From positions 62,001 through 126,000 of the forward strand of contig NZ_PVXL01000040.1 in the NCBI RefSeq assembly GCF_002995805.1: a stretch of DNA of 64,000 bases, given 5' to 3'. How positions within the stretch are numbered: position 1 is the first letter of the stretch; each line of letters opens with the position of its first letter. Positions 16,609 through 26,855 of the stretch are shown piece by piece. The translations under genes and the position numbers were made by a program. Below the pieces are notes generated by a model that worked only from the letters and a program-made list of their open reading frames with translations, did not search any database and had not been told where the DNA came from. This stretch comes from Neomoorella stamsii. Its GTDB lineage: Bacteria; Bacillota; DSM-521; Neomoorellales; Neomoorellaceae.

Positions 16609-17619
16609 TTGCCGGAAAATAAAGGGCAACCACGGTTTCCCCACCACCCCCACGACAAGGGTTACCGGCAGCTCCTGGCCGACAAGAGAGTTTTCCTGGA
16701 ACTCTTAAAGACCTTCGTCCGGGAAGAATGGGTGGCGGCCATCGACGAAAACGACCTTATCCTGGTGAATAAATCCTACGTCCTTCAGGATTTCAGCGAG
16801 AAAGAAGCCGATGTCGTCTACCGGCTCAAGACCAGGGATAAAAACGTCATCTTTTACATCCTGCTGGAGCTGCAGTCAACGGTAGACTATCTGATGCCCT
16901 TCCGCCTTTTGCTATATATGGTTGAAATCTGGCGGGAAATCTACAACAACACCCCACAGGGCGAACGGGAGAGCAAAAATTTCCGCCTGCCGCCCATCAT
17001 ACCGGCAGTGCTCTATAACGGGGCTAATAACTGGACGGCGGAACTATCCTTCAAAGAAATGCTAGACGGTTACCAGAATTTCAGCGGGCATCTGCTGGAC
17101 TTCCGCTACCTGCTGTTTGACGTCAACCGTTACAGCGAAGAAGAACTCGTCAAAGCTGCCAATGTAATCGCTAGCATATTTTTACTGGACCAAAAAGCCA
17201 AACCGGAAAAACTGATGATACGCCTCCAAAAACTAGCGGGAGCAATAAAGACCATGACGCCCGAAGAGTTCCGTCATATAACAACCTGGCTGAGGCACGT
17301 TATCAAACCTAAAATGCCAACCGGCATACAGGCAAAAGTTGATTGCATCCTGGATGCCAACAAACCCTGGGAGGTGGAACAGATGATTAGCAACCTGGAA
17401 ATAGCTCTGGATGAAATGAGGCAAGAGATTTTATTGCAAGGAAAGTTAGAAGGAAAGCTGGAAGGAAAGTTGGAAGGAAAGTTGGAAGGGAAATTGGAAG
17501 GGAAACGGGAAGTGGCCCGGAACCTGCTTTTGCTTAACGTCGACATTGATACAATCATCAAAGCCACAGGGCTTGCCCCGGAAGAGATAAACGCCCTGAA
17601 GAAACAATTGGAGCAGTGA
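16609..17619 (+). CDS. Rpn family recombination-promoting nuclease / putative transposase
   Basis: 336 residues with a PD-(D/E)XK nuclease fold of the Rpn (PDDEXK_2/YhgA) type. It has a conserved N terminus HDKGYRQLLADKRVFLELL, the DLILVNKSYVL segment, catalytic ADVVYRL then FYILLELQSTVD (D, E-x-Q), and MVEIWREI. A charged C-terminal tail holds six near-identical Gly-Lys-Leu-Glu units encoded by a 12-base tandem repeat. These multicopy genes encode DNA endonucleases tied to RecA-independent recombination. The start is a TTG with a good ribosome site. It is a monocistronic unit between its own promoter and a terminator. Confidence 0.88.
   Translation: MPENKGQPRFPHHPHDKGYRQLLADKRVFLELLKTFVREEWVAAIDENDLILVNKSYVLQDFSEKEADVVYRLKTRDKNVIFYILLELQSTVDYLMPFRLLLYMVEIWREIYNNTPQGERESKNFRLPPIIPAVLYNGANNWTAELSFKEMLDGYQNFSGHLLDFRYLLFDVNRYSEEELVKAANVIASIFLLDQKAKPEKLMIRLQKLAGAIKTMTPEEFRHITTWLRHVIKPKMPTGIQAKVDCILDANKPWEVEQMISNLEIALDEMRQEILLQGKLEGKLEGKLEGKLEGKLEGKREVARNLLLLNVDIDTIIKATGLAPEEINALKKQLEQ
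17440..17511 (+). repeat. 12-base tandem repeat inside the Rpn gene
   Basis: Six consecutive 12-base units of the form GGAAAGTTGGAA, in frame, encode GKLE-type steps. Slippage would change protein length by four residues without a frameshift. Confidence 0.9.
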
Positions 17620-17643
17620 TTTTTGGCTGGCCGTAAGTTCAGG

Positions 17644-17680
17644 AAAAAGCCCGCCTTATCCACCGGGGCGGGCCTTTTTA
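17644..17680 (+). terminator. Terminator after the Rpn gene
   Basis: GCCCGCC, an 11-base loop and GGCGGGC are followed by CTTTTTATT. The A-run on the other side makes it usable in both directions. Confidence 0.75.
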
Positions 17681-18006
17681 TTATAATTTGCCGGAGCCGT
17701 GCGGCCGCTTGCCGGGAATTATGCTCACGTCTTCCTGGCCGGACACTAAGGGATATATATCTTGAGCCTGGCTCTTTTTAAAACCACTTTAGAGCCCCAG
17801 TCAGCGGCAGAGGTTCTTCGCTCTGCCTACCACCAGGAATTTCCCTAGAGTTATTTCCCGGACATTTGATTTCATTTGCTAACGGACTATTTCCCGAAGC
17901 CTTGAAATCACTAAGTTTTTAGCTGGTTTATTTTAGACTTCCTTATTTATCAAATACAGTCCAACCTGAATTTTACTAGGTTTTTGCCCCCAAACTGGCG
18001 AGACTC
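17681..18006. other. Non-coding gap between the Rpn gene and tsaD
   Basis: About 330 bases with no supported gene or RNA. The strings ATTTCCCGGACA and ATTTCCCGAAGC recur about 40 bases apart near 17.86-17.90 kb, but nothing else is clear. Confidence 0.5.
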
Positions 18007-19032
18007 TTAATTAATAAGGGGTAAATCGGGGATAGCGTTTAAATCCAGGGGGGCAAAATCCCGGCGCAGGTACTGGTAGTAGGCGGCGCAGGCTATCATG
18101 GCGGCATTATCGGTGCATAAGGCAGGTGACGGACAAAACACGGGCAGACCTGCCTCCCGTCCTGCCGCCGCCAGCTCCTGGCGTAAAGAGCTATTGGCCG
18201 CCACACCCCCGGCAAGGAGGATGGAACGGGTAGCCATGCGCCTGGCTGCCTGGATGGTCTTCGTTACCAGGACCTCGACCACCGCAGCCTGGAAGCTGGC
18301 CGCTACATCGGCTAGGTTAACCTCCGTACCGGTTTGCCGGGCATGGTGGAGGTAATTGATTACCGCTGACTTCAGGCCGCTGAAGCTAAAGTCCAGGCTA
18401 CCTTCTTCCAGCCAGGCCCGGGGGAAATTGATAGCCCGGGGATTGCCTTCCCGGGCCAGCTTTTCTAGCTCAGGGCCACCCGGGTAGGGCAGGCCCAGTA
18501 CCCGGGCCACTTTGTCAAAGGCTTCCCCGGCGGCGTCGTCCCGGGTAGCCCCCAGGATGCGCCGGCAGGTATGGCTTTCCAGGTACACCAGGCTGGTATG
18601 GCCGCCAGATACCACCAGGCAGGCGGCCGGCAGGGGTAAATGGGGGTACTGCAAAAAGCCGGCATAGATGTGGCCCAGCAGGTGGTGGACACCGATGAGG
18701 GGTTTATCCAGGGCATAGGCCAGGCTTTTAGCGTAGGCCAGGCCCACCAGCAAAGCCCCCACCAGGCCGGGCCCATACGTAACCGCCACGGCATCCAGGC
18801 CGGTGAAGGAAAGGCCGGCGGTGGCCATGGCTTCGGCCACTACCGGGACGATATTTTCCATATGGCGGCGGGAGGCAATCTCCGGCACTACCCCGCCAAA
18901 GCGACGGTGGGTGGCAATCTGGGAAGCAATGATATTGGCCCGTACCTCAGTACCATTAATAACGATGGCTGCCGCCGTCTCGTCACAGGAAGTTTCAATG
19001 GCCAGAATAGTAGTTGCTGGTTCCAAGGCCAT
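18007..19032 (-). CDS. tsaD: tRNA N6-adenosine threonylcarbamoyltransferase
   Basis: Catalytic subunit that moves threonylcarbamoyl from the adenylate to A37 of ANN-decoding tRNAs, with TsaB and TsaE. Family marks are [16 protein letters not shown], metal-binding [22 protein letters not shown], the [15 protein letters not shown] segment and [12 protein letters not shown]. The frame is open to 19131; the ATG at 19032 is preferred (AGGAG lies immediately upstream, and a TTG two codons on has better spacing). It overlaps rimI by 38 bases. Operon tsaE-tsaB-rimI-tsaD. Confidence 0.95.
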   Translation of the reverse strand: MALEPATTILAIETSCDETAAAIVINGTEVRANIIASQIATHRRFGGVVPEIASRRHMENIVPVVAEAMATAGLSFTGLDAVAVTYGPGLVGALLVGLAYAKSLAYALDKPLIGVHHLLGHIYAGFLQYPHLPLPAACLVVSGGHTSLVYLESHTCRRILGATRDDAAGEAFDKVARVLGLPYPGGPELEKLAREGNPRAINFPRAWLEEGSLDFSFSGLKSAVINYLHHARQTGTEVNLADVAASFQAAVVEVLVTKTIQAARRMATRSILLAGGVAANSSLRQELAAAGREAGLPVFCPSPALCTDNAAMIACAAYYQYLRRDFAPLDLNAIPDLPLIN

Positions 19033-19477
19033 TCTCCTCAAAGAAATGTTTCCACATAATGATGGCGTCTTCGCGATTATCGTTATAATAACCTTTACGT
19101 ACCCCGGCGCGGAAGAAGCCAAGGCGTTCATAAAGGCGCTGGGCCGGCCGGTTGGAAACCCTTACCTCCAGGGTCATCCTGTCGGCGCCCAGACGCACGG
19201 CCTCCTGCATCAGGACCTTGAGGAGCAGCTCCCCCAGGTGCCGGCCGCGGTAGTGGGGGTGAACGGCCACATTGGTAATATGGGCTTCATCAAGGATAAT
19301 CCACATCCCGGCATAGCCGATAACCTGCCGGCCGGCCAGGGCTACATAATAATAGGCGAAATTGTTGTTATATATCTCATTTAAGAAGGAGTGGCGCGTC
19401 CAGGGGGTAGGAAAGGAAACCCTTTCAATGGCCAGCACCCCGTCCAGGTATTCGCTGGTCATGGGCAGGATTTGCAC
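18995..19477 (-). CDS. rimI: Ribosomal protein S18 alanine N-acetyltransferase
   Basis: GNAT acetyltransferase. It shows [34 protein letters not shown] (acetyl-CoA pyrophosphate loop) and [19 protein letters not shown]. The open frame is much longer (to 19837), but that part is a shadow of tsaB. A GTG at 19477 gives [13 protein letters not shown], close to the usual RimI start; an ATG at 19462 overlaps the tsaB stop as ATGA and is the alternative. Standard neighbour of tsaB and tsaD in Firmicutes. Confidence 0.9.
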   Translation of the reverse strand: MQILPMTSEYLDGVLAIERVSFPTPWTRHSFLNEIYNNNFAYYYVALAGRQVIGYAGMWIILDEAHITNVAVHPHYRGRHLGELLLKVLMQEAVRLGADRMTLEVRVSNRPAQRLYERLGFFRAGVRKGYYNDNREDAIIMWKHFFEENGLGTSNYYSGH

Positions 19478-20166
19478 TTCAACTGGGCCTGCCTCTCCGC
19501 CGGTGACGGGCGGAGGTAAAGTGGCTTTAACTGGAAAAGGTCGTCCTCCTTCCCGGCCAGGAGGCGTTCCCGCCCCAACCTGGCTATCTGCGCCGCCCGC
19601 GGCAAGGTGCTGGTGGAGGGAAGAAAGCGGGCCCTGGTGCCCAGCTGCTGCCATACTTCCCAGTAGGGTGCTACCCCATCGCCTAAAAAGTAGACCGGCA
19701 TAGTGGAGGATTTTAATGAGTCGACCAGCGAGTAAGGATCCAGGGCCTGATATGGCGTTAAACGGCATAATTCTCCCTCCTGCCAGCGGTAAAGGGCCGT
19801 ATATACCTCCTGGCGGCGCGCATAGAGCACCGGACAAACCAGCCCCGGTACCTCCCAGGCGTTCCAGGCCAGGCCATCCAGGGTGGGGATACCGGCCACC
19901 GGTTTTTGCGCCGCGTGGGCCAGGCCTTTGACTGTAGCCAGGCCAATGCGTAAGCCTGTAAAGGACCCCGGCCCCAGGGCCACGGCCAGGCCGTCAAGAT
20001 CGGCAAGTTTCACCCCGGCCTCACGGAGCAAGGTAGCGATCATGGGTAACAGGCGCTGGGAGTGGTTTTTGCGGGTATTGAAAAACAATTCGGCTACCAG
20101 CCGGTCGCCATCGATTAAAGCCACCCCGGCAACCTGGGTGGCACTGTCAAGCCCCAGGACCAGCAA
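19459..20166 (-). CDS. tsaB: tRNA threonylcarbamoyladenosine synthesis protein TsaB
   Basis: 235-residue ASKHA-fold partner of TsaD, needed for t6A37 formation. The N terminus MLVLGLDSATQVAGVALID and the conserved GPGSFTGLRIGLATVKGLA and FLGDGV segments are clear. It overlaps tsaE by 20 bases and is followed by rimI. The last 25 residues are loosely conserved. Confidence 0.94.
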   Translation of the reverse strand: MLVLGLDSATQVAGVALIDGDRLVAELFFNTRKNHSQRLLPMIATLLREAGVKLADLDGLAVALGPGSFTGLRIGLATVKGLAHAAQKPVAGIPTLDGLAWNAWEVPGLVCPVLYARRQEVYTALYRWQEGELCRLTPYQALDPYSLVDSLKSSTMPVYFLGDGVAPYWEVWQQLGTRARFLPSTSTLPRAAQIARLGRERLLAGKEDDLFQLKPLYLRPSPAERQAQLKCKSCP

Positions 20167-20629
20167 TTTGTTTCAACTCCTCCAGGATACGGGCATAACG
20201 CTGCCCCCTGGCCGTCAGGGTGGCGCGGCGGCCTGCCGTGGCATCATACTCCAGGCAAACCTCCAGGTACTCCGGGGGTAAAAGTTCCCCTAGGCGCTCC
20301 CCCCACTCAACCAGCGTCACTCCCTGGCCGTAAAAATATTCCTCCAGCCCCAATTCCAGGGCAGCCTCCGGGTCTTCCAGGCGGTACACATCAATATGAT
20401 AAAAGGGAAGGCGGCCCTGGTGTTCCTGGATCAGGGTAAAGGTGGGACTGGTAACCGTACCGCTCACCCCCAGGCCTTGAGCCAGGCCCTGGGCCAGGGT
20501 GGTCTTGCCGGCTCCCAGTTCCCCGGTGAGGATAACAACATCTCCCGGACCTAAAAGCCTGCCCAGGACCCGGCCCAGCTCCCTGGTAGCCCCGGCATCC
20601 TTTAACCGTATTTGCACAGCAGTCACCAT
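20147..20629 (-). CDS. tsaE: tRNA threonylcarbamoyladenosine ATPase TsaE
   Basis: P-loop ATPase of the t6A complex, 160 residues. Walker A GELGAGKTTLAQGL lies at about residues 36-49; SPTFTLIQEH and YHIDVYRLED follow, then LVEWGERL. First gene of the tsaE-tsaB-rimI-tsaD operon, 29 bases after the uracil-DNA glycosylase gene. Confidence 0.95.
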   Translation of the reverse strand: MVTAVQIRLKDAGATRELGRVLGRLLGPGDVVILTGELGAGKTTLAQGLAQGLGVSGTVTSPTFTLIQEHQGRLPFYHIDVYRLEDPEAALELGLEEYFYGQGVTLVEWGERLGELLPPEYLEVCLEYDATAGRRATLTARGQRYARILEELKQIAGPGA

Positions 20630-20658
20630 TCAGTCATTCTATTGCGAGTCTCGCCCGT

Positions 20659-21243
20659 TCACTGCTCAAACTCCAGGGACAGTTGTTCCGCCTGCAAGGC
20701 GCGGTAAACGTCCCGCAAACTTTTAAAATCCTCCCAGACTGGCCGTTTTTTTGCAGCATCCCTAAGCAGGGCTGCAGGGTGAAAGGTGGGCAGGTAACGA
20801 ATACCATCCCTGGCAATCCACCGGCCCCGCAACCGGGTGATGCTGGCCCCGGGGGCAATTAAAGTCCGGGTGGCCACAGCCCCCAGGCAGACGATAATTT
20901 TAGGCTTAATAAGTTTAATCTGAGCCTCCAGGATTGGCCGGCAGGCCTGCACTTCGGAGGCATCTGGCTGGCGGTTACCCGGCGGCCGGCATTTAACGAC
21001 ATTGGTTATATATAATTCTTCCCGTTTAAAGCCAGCAGCAACCAGGATGCGGTCGAGAAGCTCTCCGGCAGGGCCGACAAAGGGTCGCCCCAGTTCGTCC
21101 TCCTGGGCCCCCGGGCCCTCCCCCACCAGCATTAAGCCGGCCCGGGGGTTCCCCTCACCAAAAACCACCTGCCTGGCCCCCTGCCTTAAGCTGCATCCCC
21201 GGCAAGCCAGGGCCTTCTGTCGCAGGGCTTCCAAGTCCATCAA
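20659..21243 (-). CDS. Type 4 uracil-DNA glycosylase, iron-sulfur
   Basis: Removes uracil from deaminated DNA; family 4 enzymes are common in thermophiles. 194 residues. Cluster ligands are in ACRGCSLR at the N terminus and in VVKCRPPGNR and VQACRP. GEGPGAQEDELGRPFVGPAG is the active-site loop (21 residues with the preceding V), and TFHPAALLRD the late motif. Read in the same direction as tsaE, probably cotranscribed. Confidence 0.93.
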   Translation of the reverse strand: MMDLEALRQKALACRGCSLRQGARQVVFGEGNPRAGLMLVGEGPGAQEDELGRPFVGPAGELLDRILVAAGFKREELYITNVVKCRPPGNRQPDASEVQACRPILEAQIKLIKPKIIVCLGAVATRTLIAPGASITRLRGRWIARDGIRYLPTFHPAALLRDAAKKRPVWEDFKSLRDVYRALQAEQLSLEFEQ

Positions 21244-21342
21244 GCAACACCCAATACCTTACTTCTATCTTTCCGGCGATAATCCTGCCACGTAATTACT
21301 ATTCCTGGCTGGCCTGGCACTGCCGCACAGCATCTATATACG

Positions 21343-21972
21343 CTAGTGCCGGGCCCGCCTCACGGCGGCCAGCAATTCCCGGGCGGCAGCGGCCACGTCC
21401 GGGGCACCGATAACTGCCGAGACGACGGCCACGCCGTCGGCTCCAGCCGCAATAACCTCAGCAGCGTTGTTGCTATTGATGCCGCCTATGGCGACAAGTG
21501 GCACAGTGACTGCAGCCCGGATGGCCTTTAATCCCGCCAGGCCGATGGGCTCGCCGGCATCTTCTTTACTTCTAGTAGCGTAGATGCTGCCAACTCCCAG
21601 GTAATCCGCACCATCCACAACTGCCTGCCGGGCCTCAAGTACCGTCCCCGTTGATACCCCCAGGATTTTTCCCGGGCCCAAAAGCTCCCGGGCTACCTTG
21701 GCCGGCAAATCCTCCTGGCCGATATGTACGCCGTCGGCCTCTACGGCCAGGGCTACATCCAGGCGGTCGTTAACGATAAAGGTAGCCCCCGCAGCACGGG
21801 TAAGCTGCCGGATCTCCCGGCCCAGCTCTACCTGTTCCCGGGCCGGCAGGTCTTTCTCCCGCAGCTGAATGGCTGTCGCCCCGCCGGCCAGGGCTTGGCG
21901 CACCAGTTCCAGGGTTGGCCGGCCCCCGCCCAGGTTGGTAGTAATAATGACGTACAGGTCCCATGGAGCCAT
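21343..21972 (-). CDS. thiE: Thiamine-phosphate synthase
   Basis: Joins hydroxymethylpyrimidine diphosphate and thiazole phosphate to thiamine phosphate. TIM barrel of 209 residues with GATAIQLREKDLP, FIVNDRLDVAL, GVHIGQEDLP, YLGVGSIYATRSKEDA and VAIGGI. Other thiamine genes are not nearby. A GAGGAGGAC ribosome site precedes the ATG. A terminator separates it from the response-regulator gene upstream. Confidence 0.94.
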   Translation of the reverse strand: MAPWDLYVIITTNLGGGRPTLELVRQALAGGATAIQLREKDLPAREQVELGREIRQLTRAAGATFIVNDRLDVALAVEADGVHIGQEDLPAKVARELLGPGKILGVSTGTVLEARQAVVDGADYLGVGSIYATRSKEDAGEPIGLAGLKAIRAAVTVPLVAIGGINSNNAAEVIAAGADGVAVVSAVIGAPDVAAAARELLAAVRRARH

Positions 21973-21996
21973 AATTTTGTCCTCCTCCAGGAAGTC

Positions 21997-22031
21997 TAAA
22001 AGCCACCTGCCGTAATACGCAGGCGGCTTTT
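21997..22031 (-). terminator. Terminator after the CheY-like regulator
   Basis: Minus strand GCCGCCTGC, an 8-base loop and GCAGGTGGC (one G-U pair), then TTTTAGAC. Confidence 0.7.
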
Positions 22032-22042
22032 ATACTTCGTTA

Positions 22043-22432
22043 TTACGGTGCCAATTTCCTGCAATCCGGTTCTTCCCCGGGTAAGAGTGTCCTCACCCTG
22101 GCTTTTAATTCTTCCAGGTCAAAGGGCTTGTAGATAAAATCACTGGCCCCCAGGTGCCAGACTTCCGGTAGCGTCGCTGCATCAACGTAAGCCGACATGA
22201 TAATTACTGCTGTATGCGGGGCCAGGGCCTTGATCCGCGGCAGGGCTTCCAGCCCGCCCATGATGGGCATCCTGACATCCATCACCACTACATCCGGCCG
22301 CCAGCGCTCTACCTGGCGCAGGGCATCCCGCCCGTTAACGGCCGTAGCAACCTGGTAGCCTTCTTCCTGAAAAGCAAGCTGCAATAAGGTACGCACTCCG
22401 TGCTGGTCATCAACAATGAGTATCCTTGGCAA
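22043..22432 (-). CDS. Single-domain response regulator (CheY/Spo0F-like)
   Basis: 129-residue receiver with no output domain. VDDQHGVRTLL gives the acidic pair, VVVMDVRMPIMGG the phospho-acceptor Asp near residue 52, IIMSAY the switch Thr/Ser position, and YKPFDLEELK the conserved Lys. Spo0F-type proteins relay phosphate toward Spo0A, but there is no kinase gene nearby, so its circuit is unknown. It is a stand-alone gene. Confidence 0.88.
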   Translation of the reverse strand: MPRILIVDDQHGVRTLLQLAFQEEGYQVATAVNGRDALRQVERWRPDVVVMDVRMPIMGGLEALPRIKALAPHTAVIIMSAYVDAATLPEVWHLGASDFIYKPFDLEELKARVRTLLPGEEPDCRKLAP

Positions 22433-22532
22433 GGCCTATGCATCCTCCGGCTTACATGGAAAATTACTTCCCCTATTATTAATTTATTCGACAGGTAATG
22501 ACCTATTTCCTGCAACTATGGAAAATAATGTG

Positions 22533-23243
22533 TTAGATGTTATTGCCCCGGGCTTGTTCGACAAAATTTTCAAACAGCTCTTTTTGCCGCCGGTCGTAAC
22601 AAAATAAATCCTCAGGGTGCCACTGGACGCCAATTACCGCTACCTCCCCCTCACCTTCCAGGGCCTCGATCAGGCCATCAGGTGCCACGGCACTGACCCT
22701 TAAACCCTTACCCACCCGGCGGACTGCCTGATGGTGCAGGCTGTTGACCCGCGCCGTAGGCCCGAAAATTCCCGCCAGCCTGGTGCCTGGTATAACCTTC
22801 ATATCATGGCAGGGTTGCTCTCTAGGCCCGGCCTGGTTGTGTTCCAAGGCACCTGGAACTTCGCTTTTGATATCCTGGTACAGGTCACCCCCGGCAGCTA
22901 CATTAAGTACCTGGATGCCCCGGCAAATGGCGAGGATGGGCATTCCCGCCGCCAGGGCGGCACGGGTAAGGGCCAGCTCAAAGACATCCCGTTCCGGCAG
23001 GACTTTATACAGCGTGGCTTCCGGCCGGGCGTTAAAAAAAGATGGCTCAATATCCCCGCCACCCGTTAAAAGCAAGCCATCGATTATTGCCAGGTAACCT
23101 GCCGCCAGTTCCGGGTTTACCGGCGGTAAGAGCACCGGCAAGCCCCCGGCGGCAGTAATAGCCTGGAGGTAGGCCGCCCGTAAAAAAACGCGTTCTCGGT
23201 CACGCTCCAGGTCACAAGTAACCCCTATTCTCGGCGCAGCCAT
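22533..23243 (-). CDS. Class I glutamine amidotransferase-like hydrolase (peptidase C26, PuuD-type)
   Basis: 236 residues related to gamma-glutamyl-GABA hydrolase. Nucleophile Cys lies in ILAICRGIQVLNVA, followed by GGDLYQD, and the catalytic His in GVQWHPED near residue 215. LLTGGGDIEPSFF is the oxyanion region. The frame starts 10 codons earlier at 23273, but MAAPRIGVTCDLER fits relatives better. The substrate is probably a gamma-glutamyl amide; no polyamine genes are beside it. Confidence 0.85.
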   Translation of the reverse strand: MAAPRIGVTCDLERDRERVFLRAAYLQAITAAGGLPVLLPPVNPELAAGYLAIIDGLLLTGGGDIEPSFFNARPEATLYKVLPERDVFELALTRAALAAGMPILAICRGIQVLNVAAGGDLYQDIKSEVPGALEHNQAGPREQPCHDMKVIPGTRLAGIFGPTARVNSLHHQAVRRVGKGLRVSAVAPDGLIEALEGEGEVAVIGVQWHPEDLFCYDRRQKELFENFVEQARGNNI

Positions 23244-23274
23244 AAATCTTCCCCCGTAACTTCCTCTCCCCAAA

Positions 23275-23625
23275 CTATAGCTCTATCAAACCCAGGCTGA
23301 TTTCAATAGCCCGGTTGACCTTCTCCAGGGTTTCTTCATCAAGGACAGCTACCTTTTGCTTGAGGCGGCTTTTATCAATGGTGCGGATTTGTTCCAGGAG
23401 GATAACCGAATCCCGTTCTAGGCCGCTCCTGGCAGCGCTGATTTCCACGTGGGTAGGTAGTTTGGCCTTAGCAATCTGGGAAGTGATAGCGGCGACAATG
23501 GTGGTAGGGCTGTACTGATTGCCAATGTCATTCTGGATGATGAGTACCGGCCGGGTTCCTCCTTGTTCGGAACCGACCACCGGATTTAAATGGGCATAAA
23601 AGACGTCTCCACGACGAACCAACAT
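23275..23625 (-). CDS. mazF: MazF/NdoA-type mRNA endoribonuclease toxin
   Basis: 116 residues with the conserved N terminus [23 protein letters not shown] and [25 protein letters not shown] (split reading), plus [25 protein letters not shown]. It cuts single-stranded mRNA. The start at 23625 lies 2 bases after the antitoxin stop and uses a GGAGTG site inside the antitoxin gene; the frame's upstream extension is not needed. As in Bacillus, the pair lies downstream of alr. Confidence 0.93.
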   Translation of the reverse strand: MLVRRGDVFYAHLNPVVGSEQGGTRPVLIIQNDIGNQYSPTTIVAAITSQIAKAKLPTHVEISAARSGLERDSVILLEQIRTIDKSRLKQKVAVLDEETLEKVNRAIEISLGLIEL

Positions 23626-23626
23626 T

Positions 23627-23902
23627 TTATTTACACTCCGCCAGCCTGTCATCGTAGTATCTCTGGGCTTCATTTTCTACATCATAGTTTTCCACCGCAA
23701 GGGCCAGATTGATTGACGCCATTTCCTGGTAGCCCCGTTTCATTTGCTCCCGGATATTGCGGCGTTTACGCTCGGTAATATATAGTTTCATGGCTTCGCG
23801 AATAAATTCACTCCTATTACGCCTTTCCAGGGTCGCCAGGCCGTCAACCTCGGCCAGGAGGCTTTCCGGTAGACTGATCATGATCCGCTTGACACCCGGC
23901 AA
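23627..23902 (-). CDS. mazE: MazE/NdoI-type ribbon-helix-helix antitoxin
   Basis: 91 residues. The N-terminal ribbon-helix-helix reads [18 protein letters not shown] then [14 protein letters not shown]. The acidic C-terminal tail would bind and block MazF. It starts at a TTG (23902) with AGGGGGTG upstream. The alr-mazEF neighbourhood is typical of Firmicutes. The RHH domain probably represses its own operon. Confidence 0.9.
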   Translation of the reverse strand: MPGVKRIMISLPESLLAEVDGLATLERRNRSEFIREAMKLYITERKRRNIREQMKRGYQEMASINLALAVENYDVENEAQRYYDDRLAECK

Positions 23903-24058
23903 GAAAAGGCACCCCCTATATTGGATGTGAGAAATGAGAAGTTAGAGATGGAGAGGCAACTAAACTTTTCAAATAATATTGCTGTCATGATATAACCAAT
24001 TATAGCGGTAAAGGATTACCAGCGCAAGGCCGGGAGAAATCATTTTAGTGGCCATTTT

Positions 24059-25180
24059 TTAACTTTGCTTATATACCCGCGGTACCCTCCCGGAAATCAG
24101 GCAAAGGATCTCATAGTTGATCGTTCCCATCCAGGCAGCTACTTCCTCCACCGGTAAAAGCTGCTCTCCCTGGCGGCCGAAAAGGACAACTTCATCACCG
24201 GCGCGGGCTTCTGGTATAGCCGTGACGTCTATCATACACTGGTCCATGCAGACCCGGCCAATGACCGGCGCCCGCCGGCCCCGGATTAATACTTCCGCCC
24301 GGTTGGAAAGGAGGCGCGAGTAGCCGTCAGCGTAGCCCACCGGCAAAGTCGCTACCCTGGCGGGGGCAGGCGTACAGTAGGTGCAGCCGTAGCTAATATA
24401 CGTCCCGGCCGGCACCTCCTTCACCAGGACGACCCTGGTCTTCAAGGTCATGGCCGGTCGTAGAGCCAGACGCTCCCTCCGGACCTCCAGGGAAGGATAA
24501 TGGCCATAAAGGATAATGCCCGCCCGCACCAGGTTGAAATGGGTTTCTGGCAGGTCGATAATGGCCCCGCTGTTGGCCGCATGGCGCCAGGGGAAGGTTA
24601 TACCATGTTGCTCCAGGTCGGTAATTACCCTTTGAAACAGGGCCAGTTGCCGCCTGGTATAGGTTTTATCGGCTGCATCGGCAGCGGCAAAATGGGTAAA
24701 TATGCCTTCCAGCCGGACGTGGGGCAATCCGGCTATGGCCAGAGCCGCCGCTACGGCCTGGCCGGGCAAAAAACCCAGCCGTCCCATGCCGGTATCAATT
24801 TTTAAATGCAGCCGCGCCCGGGTACCAGCAGCAGCGGCGGCTGCATCCAGGGCCCGGGCCTGTTCCAGGCTGAAGACCGTCTGGGAGAGGTCCGCGGCCA
24901 CCACCCGGCTGGCATCTTCGGCCGGGGTATAGCCTAAAATAAGCAGAGGGGCTGTAATCCCATCCTCCCGTAAAGCCAGGGCTTCATCGAGCGTGGCCAC
25001 TCCCAGCCAGGTGGCCCCGCTGGCCAGGGCCGTCCTGGCTACCGGTACGGCCCCGTGGCCGTAAGCGTTGGCCTTAACAATAGCCATGATCTCTGTTTGG
25101 GGGGCCAGTATTTTTTTAATGGCGCGGACATTGTGGGCGATCGCATCCAAATCAATCTCGGCCCAAACTGGCCGTGACAC
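24059..25180 (-). CDS. alr: Alanine racemase
   Basis: PLP enzyme making D-alanine for peptidoglycan, 373 residues. The PLP-lysine lies in [10 protein letters not shown] (about residues 34-43), DTGMGRLGF follows, and the catalytic tyrosine lies in ISYGCTY near residue 260. The C-terminal domain has [11 protein letters not shown]. It overlaps the end of the NAD(P)HX repair gene by 29 bases, so the two are cotranscribed. mazEF follows after 156 bases. Confidence 0.96.
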   Translation of the reverse strand: MSRPVWAEIDLDAIAHNVRAIKKILAPQTEIMAIVKANAYGHGAVPVARTALASGATWLGVATLDEALALREDGITAPLLILGYTPAEDASRVVAADLSQTVFSLEQARALDAAAAAAGTRARLHLKIDTGMGRLGFLPGQAVAAALAIAGLPHVRLEGIFTHFAAADAADKTYTRRQLALFQRVITDLEQHGITFPWRHAANSGAIIDLPETHFNLVRAGIILYGHYPSLEVRRERLALRPAMTLKTRVVLVKEVPAGTYISYGCTYCTPAPARVATLPVGYADGYSRLLSNRAEVLIRGRRAPVIGRVCMDQCMIDVTAIPEARAGDEVVLFGRQGEQLLPVEEVAAWMGTINYEILCLISGRVPRVYKQS

Positions 25181-26738
25181 CAGCCTCCACCTCCAAATTG
25201 CGGAAAACCGCTGGTAAAAAGTTTAACAAATCTCCCGCCAGGAGAGCATGCTGGCCCAGGCTAGCCCGCGCCTCGTCCCCGGCCGCTCCATGCAAGAAGG
25301 CCCCCAGGGCCGCAGCCACCCCGGGCTCCAGCCCCTGGGCCATAAAGCCGGCTATAATCCCCGTCAGGACATCACCGCTGCCGGCGGTAGCCATGCCGGG
25401 ATTCCCGGTAGGATTAATGTAGGCCTGCCCGTCAGGCCAGGCGATGATGGTCCGGGCGCCTTTAAGGAGGAGGATCACCTGCCATTCCCGGGCGTACTTC
25501 CTGGCTATCTCCAGGCGGTCTTCCTGGACTCTGGCTGCCGTTGTCCCCACCAAGCGGGCCATTTCCCCCGGGTGGGGTGTCAGGACCAGGGGACCGTGGT
25601 TCCCGGTAAGGATGCCGGTATCCGTTGCCAGGGCATTGAGAGCATCGGCGTCGACCACCGCCGGAGCTTTAAGGCGGGGAAGGAGTTCCTTTACCAGTTC
25701 CACAGTTGCCGGGTCCCGGGAAAGGCCGGGACCAAGGGCCAGGACGTCACACGCCGCCAGGCGTTCCAGGATGGGGTCCAGGGCCTCTCGGCTTAAGTAT
25801 CCGCCAGGTGTTTCCGGCAAGGGACAGGTCATGACTTCCGTCGTCTTCATTTCCAGGATCCCGTGGACACCGCGGGGTACGGCCGCCGTTACCAGGCCGG
25901 CCCCGGCCCTTAAAGCGGCCGTGGCCGCTAAGGCAATGGCCCCGGTCAGGCCCGGTGCACCTCCCACGGCCAGGACATGGCCGTAAAGGCCCTTGTGACC
26001 GCTGGCCTCCCGTTTGGGCAAGCGAGAACGGCACCAGGCCGGCGTCAGCAGGTGCAGGTTAAAGCGCTGGCTGTCAATGAGTTTCTGGGGGATGCCTATG
26101 TCGGCCACCTCCAGGCGGCCGGTGTAGCTCGCCCCCGGCTCGACGACCAGGCCCAGTTTGGGCAGGGCAAAGGTTACGGTCCAGGTAGCCTGAATGCAGG
26201 GGCCAAAGGCCCGGCCGGTATCGGCTTCCAGGCCGGAGGGCAGGTCAACGGCCACTGTATCCCGGTGGGCTTTATTGATCATGGTAATGACGGCTGCCGG
26301 TAAGCCCATGGCCGCTCCCTTAAAACCGGTACCAAAAATGGCGTCTACCACCAGGTCGGCATAAAGGAGGGCGATGTCAGCCCGCTGGAGGTGGCTTTCC
26401 CCCAGGAGGGGGAAGATACGGCCACCCATTTTTTGGTATATCTCTAAATTGGTGCGGGCATCGCCGCGCAGGTCTTCCGGCCGGGCCAGGAGGAAGACCT
26501 TGACCTCCGCCCCCTGGTTTAAAAGATGGCGGGCCACCACCAGGCCGTCGCCACCGTTATTACCTTTGCCGCAGAAGATTAACACCCGGCGGTTCTTCAC
26601 CCGGTCTTGAAAATGGCGCCGGATGGATTCCACTACCCTCAAGCCCGCATTTTCCATGAGCACAATGCTGGGCACCAGGTACTCGCTGGAAGCCAGGCGG
26701 TCCAGCTGCCCCATTTCCGCGGCCGTTACCAGGTACAT
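25152..26738 (-). CDS. nnrD: Bifunctional NAD(P)H-hydrate epimerase / ADP-dependent dehydratase
   Basis: Repairs hydrated NADH and NADPH, which form faster at high temperature. 528 residues. The N-terminal epimerase half (about 1-215) has [18 protein letters not shown] and IFGTGFKG. The C-terminal kinase-like dehydratase half (about 235-510) has [42 protein letters not shown] and [13 protein letters not shown]. Standard fusion in Firmicutes, between acpS and alr. Confidence 0.95.
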   Translation of the reverse strand: MYLVTAAEMGQLDRLASSEYLVPSIVLMENAGLRVVESIRRHFQDRVKNRRVLIFCGKGNNGGDGLVVARHLLNQGAEVKVFLLARPEDLRGDARTNLEIYQKMGGRIFPLLGESHLQRADIALLYADLVVDAIFGTGFKGAAMGLPAAVITMINKAHRDTVAVDLPSGLEADTGRAFGPCIQATWTVTFALPKLGLVVEPGASYTGRLEVADIGIPQKLIDSQRFNLHLLTPAWCRSRLPKREASGHKGLYGHVLAVGGAPGLTGAIALAATAALRAGAGLVTAAVPRGVHGILEMKTTEVMTCPLPETPGGYLSREALDPILERLAACDVLALGPGLSRDPATVELVKELLPRLKAPAVVDADALNALATDTGILTGNHGPLVLTPHPGEMARLVGTTAARVQEDRLEIARKYAREWQVILLLKGARTIIAWPDGQAYINPTGNPGMATAGSGDVLTGIIAGFMAQGLEPGVAAALGAFLHGAAGDEARASLGQHALLAGDLLNFLPAVFRNLEVEAGVTASLGRD

Positions 26739-26855
26739 GGCTCATCCCTCTTTCAAAATAGCTTCTGCGCGGGCCGACTTTGTTTTCGTCCGCTCCAAAC
26801 TAAAGCCAGCCCTTAATTTTCATGGTTTCGTGGTTGGGGCGCCAGCCCCGCGGGA

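Noticed and set aside
17440-17511. Six 12-base units considered as a CRISPR or regulatory repeat
   Set aside because: Units are contiguous without spacers and encode an in-frame GKLE tail of the Rpn protein.
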